From positions 1 through 64,000 of the forward strand of contig JAMWET010000800.1 in the NCBI GenBank assembly GCA_024036415.1: a DNA stretch of 64,000 bases. Direction: 5' to 3'. Positions 56,661 through 64,000 of the stretch are shown in pieces. How positions within the stretch are numbered: the first letter of the stretch is position 1; each line of letters begins with the position of its first letter. Position numbers and translations under genes: made by a program. The stretch is from Prochilodus magdalenae. Taxonomy: Eukaryota; Chordata; Actinopteri; Characiformes; Prochilodontidae. The notes under the pieces were generated by a model. The model worked only from the letters and a program-made list of their open reading frames with translations. It did not search any database and was not told where the DNA came from.

Positions 56661-56744
56661 AGTTTGGTCACTCTCCAAAGAGAAACTCTCTGTGTTTAAT
56701 GATTTTTGCCGTTTACATTGTGTAAACATTTAATGAAAAATGGA

Positions 56745-56875
56745 ATGGAATCTGCCTGGAAAAGAAGTCTGGTTCCATTGACTTACATTCATATTAAACA
56801 TTCATGTTTTTGCCCTCTGCTGTAAAGTTGCCAATTTGGAGATATGTTCTTTTTTGGACAGCAACTATACTGTCT
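56745..56875. mobile_element. MITE family F fragment
   Basis: GTCTGGTTCCATTGACTTAC, CTCTGCTGTAAAGTTGCCAA and TTTTTTGGACAGCAAC at the right end match the family F terminus. The left end is missing or diverged. Confidence 0.55.
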
Positions 56876-57944
56876 TAGTGGGTGAGAGCCCTAACGGCAA
56901 GTGTCAACATCCTTCTCACCTCATGACTCTGAAGACGGCTAGTGTTGTCCACAGGTTTAACAGTGTTGCAGGTTGTGAAACTATGAATGAAACTTTGCCC
57001 CCTTAATCGACTTACATGAATAGGTTGTTCACCACAACACTAAATGACCCACAGGCTAGGCTAACATTACCAGAGGACGGTAGTAGCTCACTTACAGGGG
57101 GCACAAGAGGGTTTTTGGTATTATTATTAAATAAACAATATGGGATCAAAATTAAATAAACTTGAAAAAATCTACAGTAAAGAGGGGGAAATGTCTACAT
57201 ACTTCACTGTGTTTGCGAGCAAGATGAGAAGTCCCATCAGCAGAGCAACGATGTTAACTTCCTGGGCTAAAAGACATCAGGTGAGTGATCGCATAACTGC
57301 ACTGCAAAACCAAAACACACCACCCTACATGCTACAGCTGTAACAGCACAGCAACAGTTTGCTACCATTAGCTACCAGGTTAGCATAGCTTCATGTGTTT
57401 CCTTGGAGTAACCAGAATCACCTCAATGTCTTATGACCTCTGCTGAGCAAAATTAGCTTTGCTCACACGCTGACAGATTATGTGGCATCAGTGTGATGAC
57501 CAGCTACGTTGCGAGGACACTATACCAACAGTGGAAAACCAGTCTACAAAAAGGAATGTGTGGAAAATGCGGTTGTGTGCCTACTCAGCTGGCCTTTATT
57601 TACCATGGGAACCCATCTCTTACACCCTTTGCCATGCCCCCCTGCCCTCCCACCAGGGTGACTGTGGATCCTGCCAGTTCCTAGAAGAAAGATCCTGTCC
57701 AACCTAAAGTAAGTCCGCTTGAACATAATCGATGCTTCTTTAGATTCTTTAGGCGTGCAAAGACCGTGTTGGGACCATGTCGCTCTGACATCAAGCGTTT
57801 GGGGTATATAAGGTGTGCGTAGGACATTACTCAAGGGACTTCAGAGCTGGAAGTTAGTAAAATAGGATAATATCTAATGAATCTATAAGCTTACCCCCTC
57901 CAGGATTAGTCACATGTGTTGTTTAAAATAGTAACTCCAGGCTT
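56876..57944. other. Unassigned sequence
   Basis: The plus frames at 57140-57343, 57480-57707 and 57493-57684 are short and mutually exclusive. The frame at 57493-57684 has a CGKCGC cluster but no recognisable domain. A GGGTATATAAGG TATA-like motif at 57800 has no downstream gene. This might be a further transposon body. Confidence 0.35.
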
Positions 57945-58205
57945 GTGCAGGATGATGGAACTATACGTATCTTGGGGGTGTGAGTGACGGGATCCATAGG
58001 GAAGACATGCTACAGTCAGGGAATGTCTCCTTCCATGTGTGGAAAATGACTCCAGAGCAGATGTTAATGATTGGCTAAAAGAAGTGACTGAGCATTTGGG
58101 CGTGGCCAAAGACCATAATGTGAAGGAAGTAGGTGTAGGTGCTACAGGTGTATGGAAGCAGTGTACGGTCATACGGGTCTACCAGCAGTGGTAACAATCC
58201 CAGCC
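57945..58205 (+). mobile_element. Tc1-like family D, 5' fragment
   Basis: Forward copy matching 20202-20440 and reverse 42490-42800. It contains CTATACGTATCTTGGGGG, GGGCGTGGCCAAAGACCATA and TACGGTCATACGGGTCTACC, with small insertions that break the helix-turn-helix frame. It stops before any catalytic sequence. Confidence 0.65.
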
Positions 58206-58261
58206 TACAGGGAATTGTGCGGTGAGTTTATGTGTAGCACATAGCAGGTCGCTGGAGTTCC

Positions 58262-58612
58262 TCCACACCAAACTCCTCTGTCTATGACTTTGCGGAGCTG
58301 GAACAGAAAAGCGTTCTTCCCCAAACTGGTGCTGAAAAGTTGGAATTTTGCAAAATGTATTTGTGTGCTGTAGCATTACCCTTCACTGGAACTAAGGGAA
58401 CCCAAACCCAAACACTCCCCAGACCATTATCCCCCCTCAACCAATCTTTACTGTGGATATTCTGCATTCCTGTAGAGGGCGTTCTCCTGGATTCCTCCAC
58501 CAAACCCAGATTCATTCACCAGACTTCCAGATAGTGAAGCGTGATCCACTACTCCTGAGAACCGGGTTCCACTGCTCCGGAGTCCAGTGCTGGAGCTTTA
58601 CAGACATCAGGT
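58262..58612 (-). pseudogene. Tc1-like family B-type transposase fragment
   Basis: Minus frames show PLVPVKGNATAHKYILQNSN near 58345-58405 and HWTPEQWNPVL near 58570-58600. These correspond to the family blocks 'PLVPVKGTLN' and 'W-x-EQWK-x-VLWSDE'. The Asp motif reads S-G rather than S-D-E, so the first catalytic residue is lost. The fragment's high-coordinate end grades into the 37-bp minisatellite. Confidence 0.7.
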
Positions 58613-59185
58613 CTTCAGTAAGAACTGACCCCAACCCAGACCATCAAGTTTTCTGTCAGAACCAAACCAGACACACATCATCAGGTATTCAGTCAGAACT
58701 GAAACTGACCCACATCAAGTTTTCAGTCAGAATTGAACCCACACCTATCATCAGGTCTTCAGTCAGAACCAAAATAGAGACACACCATCAGGTCTTCAGT
58801 CAGAACCAAACCCGACCCACATCAAGTTTTCAGTCAGAATCAAACCCGACACACATCATCAAGTTTTCAGTCAGAATCAAACCCGACACACATCATCAAG
58901 TTTTCAGTCAGAATCAAACCCGACACACATCATCAGGTCTTCAGTCAGAACCAAACCCGACAGACATCATCAGGTCTTCAGTCAGAACCAAACCCGACCC
59001 ACATCATCAAGTTTTCAGTCAGAACCAAACCCGACAGACATCATCAGGTCTTCAGTCAGAACCAAACCCGACACACATCATCAAGTTTTCAGTCAGAACC
59101 AAACCCGACAGACATCATCAGGTCTTCAGTCAGAACCAAACCCTACAGACATCATCAAGTTTTCAGTCAGAACTGACCCTGACCC
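58613..59185. repeat. 37-bp minisatellite, about 15 copies
   Basis: Unit core CAAGTTTTCAGTCAGAACCA followed by AACCCGACA and CATCAT, period 37 bp. CAGGTCTTCAGT alternates with CAAGTTTTCAGT. Because 37 is one more than a multiple of three, the 277-codon plus frame at 58453-59286 cycles through three peptide versions (HHQVFSQNQT, TSSGLQSEPN, IIRSSVRTKP). That is clear evidence it is not a protein gene. Confidence 0.95.
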
Positions 59186-59654
59186 ACCTCATCCCTGACC
59201 CACAGGACTCCAGAGCTGGACTCATTAGTTTGACTGGCTTAGCGCTTAGCGCTAGCATACTATTAGAAATATATAGTGGAAATTAGCTCTGCAGATGCCT
59301 TTGCTCTTATCCCGACATTCCGGACCAAACAGAATGCCTAGACCCTACACTCACAGTCCACCATTAATATTAATAACACTAACAGTATCATTTTCACCAG
59401 TGCTTCTTCCAGTGGTGACGTATTTCATTAGTGGTTCTGTTGCTTCACACGCATGTCATCTCTGAGTGACAGCTTCACACCCACATAGACAGTGGGTTTG
59501 TGCCGGTCACGTCCTATCTTGTGTTGAAAGAGCTGCTGCATTTAGTTCTTCTCCTTTTCTTATTTCCTCCGGAGCTGTGCGGAGTTAGAGAGCCCCGTTA
59601 CGGGGGAATTTCAGTCTGGAAGAAAGAGACACAGATCCATCTGAACTGTGTTTA
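59186..59654. other. Unassigned sequence
   Basis: No repeats and no credible gene between the 37-bp array and the GT block. Confidence 0.35.
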
Positions 59655-60283
59655 CTTCAGGGTGTGTGTGTGGGGGTCTGTGTGTGTGTGTGTGTCTGAG
59701 TTTATCTGTGTTTGTGAATGTGTATGTGTTTGTATGTGTGACAGAGAGCTTCCCACTGTGTGTATGCATGGATTTATCTGTGTTTACACATGTGTGTGTG
59801 GGGGTCTGTGTGTGTGTGTGTGTGGGGGTCTGTGTGTCTGTGTGTGTGTGTGGGTGTCTGTGTGTGTGTGTGTGTTGGTGTCTGTGGGTGTGTTGGTGTC
59901 TGTGTGTTGGTGTCTGTGTGCAGTGTCTCGTGTGTGTGTCGTCGTGTGTGTGTGTGGACTGTGGTGTGGGTGGTGAGTGTTCTGTGTGTGTAGGGTGTGT
60001 GTGGGTGTGTAGGTGTCTGTGTGTGTGTGTGTGTGAGTGTCTGTGTGTGTGTGCACGTCTGTGTGTGTGTGTGTCTGTGTGTGTGGGTGTGTTGGTGTCT
60101 GTGTGTGTGGGTGTGTGTGTCTGTGTGTGTGGGTGTGTGTGTCTGTGTGTGTGGGTGTGTGTGTCTGTGTGTGTCTGGGTGTGTGTGTCTGTGTGTGTGT
60201 GTGGGTGTGTGGTGTGTGGTGTGGTGTCATGGCGTGTGTGTGGTGTGTTTATGTGTGTCTGTGTGCGTGTGTGTGTGGTGTCT

Positions 60284-60315
<32 letters not shown>

Positions 60316-60456
60316 TGTGTGTGTCTCAGAGTGTGTGTGTGGGTGTCTAGGTTCGTCTGTGTGTCTGTGTGTGTGTGTGTGTGTGTGTGGGTGTGTCGGT
60401 GTGTGTGTGTGGGTGTGTGTGTGTGTCTGTGTGTGTGTGTGGGTGTGTGTGTGTGT

Positions 60457-60513
<57 letters not shown>

Positions 60514-60750
60514 CGTGTGTGTGTGTGTGTGTGTGTATGCGTGTGTGTGTTGGTGTCAGTGGGTGTGTAGGTGTCTGTGTGTGTGTGGGTGTCTGTGTGT
60601 GTGTGTCTGTGTGTGTGGGTGTGTTGGTGTCTGTGTGTGTGGGTGTGTTGGTGTCTGTGTGTGTGGGTGTGTGTGTGTGTCTGTCTGTGTGTCTGTGTGT
60701 GTGGGTGTGTGTGTCTGTGTGTGTGGGTGTGTTGGTGTCTGTGTGTGTGG

Positions 60751-60781
<31 letters not shown>

Positions 60782-60880
60782 CGTGTGTGTGTATGCACGT
60801 ATGTGTGTGTGTGTGTATATATGTGTGTGTGTTTGTGTTTGTGTATGCGCGTGTGTGTGGGGGGGTATGGGTGTGTGTGC
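59655..60880. repeat. 1.2-kb GT-rich block
   Basis: (GT)n broken by CTGTGTGTG and GGGTGTGT motifs that form irregular 20-40 bp units. Z-DNA-prone alternating purine-pyrimidine. The 414-codon (CVCVCV) and 261-codon (HTHTHT) frames are artefacts. Confidence 0.95.
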
Positions 60881-61380
60881 AGGGTGGCATGAACGTGTCG
60901 ATGTGGGCACACAGAGGTAAATGTGCAGAGTAGATTACAGGAGGAAGCCGAGCGTGTCTGAGTACAGAACCCCCAAACACACATTCCGCTTTTCCAACAC
61001 AGCTCCTCTCTGCCTCACGTATACTGTACACCACAGAGCGCTAATCTGCCTGGACGTTTAGTCCAAATACAGAAAGCCAAACTTTCTGTCCGAGCCTGAC
61101 CTGACCCAGTCTGACCCACAGCAGAAAGTCAGAACCCAACCTGGGCTCAAATCTTCTCCAGTCTAGGCCCTACCACAATGCCAAATGCAAGTCACAGCCC
61201 AACCTAACCAACATCAGGTTTTCAGTAGAACCCAACACAGTGATCATAAATCTTAATCTGACCTGTGGGAACCTAATCTGACCCAACCCAGAGCACCAAT
61301 GCCCTCGGCCCAACTCACAGTACCACGTTTTCAGTCCAGACGCGACCCCAAACTGACGGCCAAACCCACATCACCAAGTT
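60881..61380. other. Degenerate lead-in to the 42-bp array
   Basis: From about 61080 the text is rich in CAGAACC, CCCAAC and CTGACC, resembling very decayed units of the array that follows (e.g. ATCAGGTTTTCAGTAGAACC at 61211). Upstream, 60881-61080 is unassigned. Confidence 0.5.
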
Positions 61381-61660
61381 TTGTATCTGAAACCAACTGA
61401 CATCATCAAGTGTTTAGTCAGAACCAAACCCAAACCAAATTATCAAGTTTTCAGCCAGAACTGAACCAAACGCAAACCAAATTATCAAGTTTTCAGTCAG
61501 AACCGAACCAAACCCAAACCAAATTATCGAGTTTTCAGTCAGAACCGAACCAAACCCAAACCAAATTATCGAGTTTTCAGTCAGAACCGAACCAAACCCA
61601 AACCAAATAATCAAATTTTCAGTCAGAACCGAACCCAAACCATATTGTCAAGATTCCAGT
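61381..61660. repeat. 42-bp minisatellite related to the 37-bp array
   Basis: TTTTCAG starts at 61448, 61490 and 61532, period 42 bp. It shares AAGTTTTCAGTCAGAACC with the 58.6-kb array but adds a CCAAACCCAAACCAAATTAT spacer. The short QSEPNQTQTK frame is an artefact. Confidence 0.9.
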
Positions 61661-61689
61661 CAAAACCTTTCAGAACCAAAACCGACACA

Positions 61690-62870
61690 CACCATTCCTC
61701 ATAAACTATTCCGCAGGCGTTATTCCTCAAACACTTCACCACACTGACTATTCCACAGACGCTATTCTCCAGACAAGATTCCACATACAGAATTCCTCAG
61801 ACATTACTCCTTAGACACTATTTCACTGACAAGATTCCACAGACAGAATTCCTCAAACGTTATTTCTCAGACACTTTTCCAGACTTTATCCTTCAGATAC
61901 TATTCCAGAAATACTCCTCGTTATTCCACCAAATCTAATTCCACAAACACTGGATCCCTCACTTACTATTCCACAAAAGCTGTATCCCTCAGATACCATC
62001 TTCGAGATATACTATCCCATAATTACTGTTCTAGACAAAATTCCACAGAAAGCATGCCTAAACATTCCCAGATAATATTCAACAGCAAATGTGCAACAAG
62101 CACTATTACTCAGATTTCTTTTAAAATGTACTATTCCACATTCCACATCCACACACATTATTAAACAGACATTTTCCATGGATATATTTACCTTGATGTT
62201 ATTCCATGGAGAAAACTATAGGAACATTATTCCACAGGCAATATTTTACACAAATAATTTCACAAGCATTGTTCATTGTTCACTATTCCATAGCAGAATT
62301 CCCTGTGTATTATCCCACAAACATTATGACACAGACTTTATTCCACTGGCACTTTTTTCCCAAATTATTTCAAACATAATTCCAGGCTCACCTCTAAATA
62401 TGTAAACTAATCCCAGACACTATTCAACAGGCAAAATTCCATAGACACTGTTCTACGGACATTATTCCACACTCCACAGTTGCTATTCCAAGATGTCATT
62501 CCTCAGATGTTTGCTCTTCCATTGATGCTGTTCCATGGACATTATTCCACTTTTCCACAGTCGCTATTCCACAGAGATCCGGGCACTATTTCAAATACAT
62601 TACAGACATCATTCCTCACATTATTATGCAGATTCCATAGATGCATTTCACCAACATATTCCAGAGATGCCTGCTACTCCACAGACATTATTCCAGACAC
62701 CATTCCACACATTTCTTTCCAGATACTATTATATAGATGTTATTCCATAAACAGTTCCGGGGATATTGCTCTTGGCCCTATTTCAAACACTTAATTCCCC
62801 AGACACTTCTCTATACACACAGACGTTATTCCATAGCCGGAATTTCTTAGCCATAATTACTATTCCCTAC
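61690..62870. repeat. Irregular ATTCC-rich tandem-like region
   Basis: Over 1.1 kb in which TTATTCCACAGACA-like words recur at about 14-25 bp spacing (ATTCCTCAGAC, CTATTCCACA, TTATTCCATGGA) with heavy divergence. It is probably a very old minisatellite. Frames at 62091-62405 and 62480-62794 derive from it. Confidence 0.75.
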
Positions 62871-63512
62871 AGTCTGTGACTTTGTGCATGCCCCCTTTTC
62901 ATTTGAGCAGCTGACCCTGAAGAACTCTTAGGATGAGCCTCTGACCAGTGGAGATCAGATCGGGGTTAACAAGACCTAATGAAGAGGGAAGAGTGCTAGC
63001 ACGCTAGCGTCTTCTCCACATGTGTCCGTGTTAGCCTGATCCCCTCACAAATCAAATCTCCAGGCCGGCCTTGGCTGTGGATAATTGTGGACAGGCTCGC
63101 GATAAGCCTTTGTAATGGAACTCTGTCAATCAATTCACGCCACACGCCTCTTGTCTCTGGGGTGTTTGCTCAAACGGAATGGAAGAATTCGCCCGGTGAC
63201 ATTTGGGGCCTCGGATGCTCCGGCTTTTCCAGGGACTGTTTTCGCTTGATTTCATTATCTGGGGTAGAGTAAAAGCAAATTTGACTTATGAGAAGCAATT
63301 ATGCCACAGCTGACTGGCACTTTTGTGTGGCCGCGGTGGTGGTGAGGGCGCGCCTGGGCTTTGTTCCTCTGTTCCTGAGCTTTACTTTCAGCTTTCTGAT
63401 TTTGCTGACTGTAAGAGGCACAGCATCTCTCAGCTTCCAACCCGGATCCACAACTTATGGTATTAGAACCTCCAGAGAAATACACAGTAACCATGTACCA
63501 AAATAAGTCGTA
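62871..63512. other. Low-repeat island, possible conserved non-coding DNA
   Basis: A clean single-copy-looking stretch, with TAATGGAACTC at 63113 and CTGTCAATCAATTCACG at 63123-63139 (a TGTCA/ATCAATCA-like word). No coding frame beyond about 79 codons. Its sharp contrast with repeat-rich flanks makes it a good region to test for conservation. Confidence 0.4.
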
Positions 63513-63895
63513 TCCTGTTTCTGATAAAGTGTCCAGTTAGTGGAAGCCGTAAGCTGGGTGTTTCTAATAAAGTGGCCAGTAAGTCGAAATACAAGGGTGG
63601 TGTTTCTAATAAAGTGGCCAGTTTGTGGAGGTACAAGGTAGGTGTTTCTAATAAAGTGGCCAGTAAGTGGAAGCATAAGCTGGGTGTTTCTAATAAAGTG
63701 GCCAGTGAGTGGAAGCACAAAGTTGGGTGTTTTTAATAAAATGGCCAGTTAGTGGAGGTACAAGGGTGGTGTTTCTAATAAAGTGGCCAGTTTGTGGAGG
63801 TACATTGTTGGTGTTTCTAATAAAGTGGCCAGTGAGTGGAAGTACATTGTTGGTGTTTCTAATAAAGTGGCCAGTGAGTGGAGGTACAAGGGTGG
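63513..63895. repeat. 42-bp minisatellite, about 9 copies (reverse)
   Basis: Core GTTTCTAATAAAGTGGCCAG, with AGTGGCC(A) at 63571, 63613 and 63655, period 42 bp. It is the reverse complement of the 55616-56005 unit. The PLTGHFIRNT-type minus frames equal those on plus in the other array, as expected from inversion. Confidence 0.95.
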
Positions 63896-64000
63896 TAAAG
63901 ACGTGGTGTTTCGAATTAAACTTGGCCAATTTGTAGGACAGGTAACATCTAGATAAGGTAGCGAGATAGTTTTCTATAAAGATGGGCTCTAGTGGCGTAG

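Noticed and set aside
58453..59286. 277-codon plus frame
   Set aside because: The 37-bp period makes the peptide cycle through all three reading frames of the same DNA, which a real protein would not do.
59648..60892. 414-codon Cys/Val frame (plus) and a 261-codon His/Thr frame (minus)
   Set aside because: Both come from GT dinucleotide repeats; open frames on both strands at once mark low complexity.

Overview
The window looks like non-coding DNA of a ray-finned (teleost) fish. The reasons are several Tc1/mariner transposon families, 5'-truncated L2-type LINEs whose 3' tails carry the fish-typical core seen as TCGCTCTGGATAAGAGCGTC on the minus strand, tRNA-derived SINEs, a foldback element with long inverted arms, and very dense micro- and minisatellites. 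An otophysan such as a characin is possible from the repeat mix, but that is a guess from memory. I found no host gene, rRNA, tRNA gene, CRISPR array or bacterial-type operon. Every long open frame is explained by low-complexity DNA, by a minisatellite whose unit length is a multiple of three, or by a broken transposase.

Layout. 0-5.4 kb: a Tc1 fragment, foldback copy 1 with an internal 14-15 bp minisatellite, an AAT microsatellite, a pyrimidine tract, a GGT/GAT-rich minisatellite and a small hairpin element. 5.6-7.3 kb: 1.5 kb of GA-rich polypurine. 7.9-10.9 kb: two Tc1 fragments head to head with perfect 161-bp arms, an L2-like LINE, a CTAACCC-like array with a 458-bp higher-order period, and another Tc1 piece. 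12.5-16.8 kb: two minisatellites, a full-length but internally deleted Tc1, an LTR-like element and a 32-bp array. 18-21.4 kb: four diverged copies of an unclassified repeat, interrupted by transposon and LINE debris. 22.3-25.7 kb: about 158 copies of a 21-bp unit. 26.6-28.3 kb: a polypurine block and a 10-bp G-rich array. 30-38 kb: SINEs, Tc1, an LTR-like element, foldback copy 2 and a 54-bp array. 39-46.6 kb: two arrays of one 21-bp minisatellite in opposite orientation, flanking an LTR-like element, Tc1 remnants, a perfect hairpin and a second L2-like LINE. 47.7-54.6 kb: an LTR-like element, several Tc1 pseudogenes, (AT)44, half of a foldback element and a MITE. 55.6-63.9 kb: 42-, 21- and 37-bp arrays, a 1.2-kb GT block, a second 42-bp array related to the 37-bp one, an irregular ATTCC-rich array, a low-repeat island, and an inverted partner of the first 42-bp array.

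How the parts relate. The clearest internal logic is genomic rather than genetic. One Tc1 family is present only as copies that share a single deletion of the catalytic core, so it was probably spread by transposase supplied in trans. Several minisatellites occur twice in inverted orientation or grew inside foldback elements. Low-repeat islands (about 11.0-11.4, 17.0-17.7, 26.05-26.35, 28.4-28.9, 46.7-47.2 and 62.9-63.45 kb) are the best places to look for conserved regulatory DNA of a neighbouring gene outside the window. All family assignments come from reading the sequence and remembered family features. No database search was possible.
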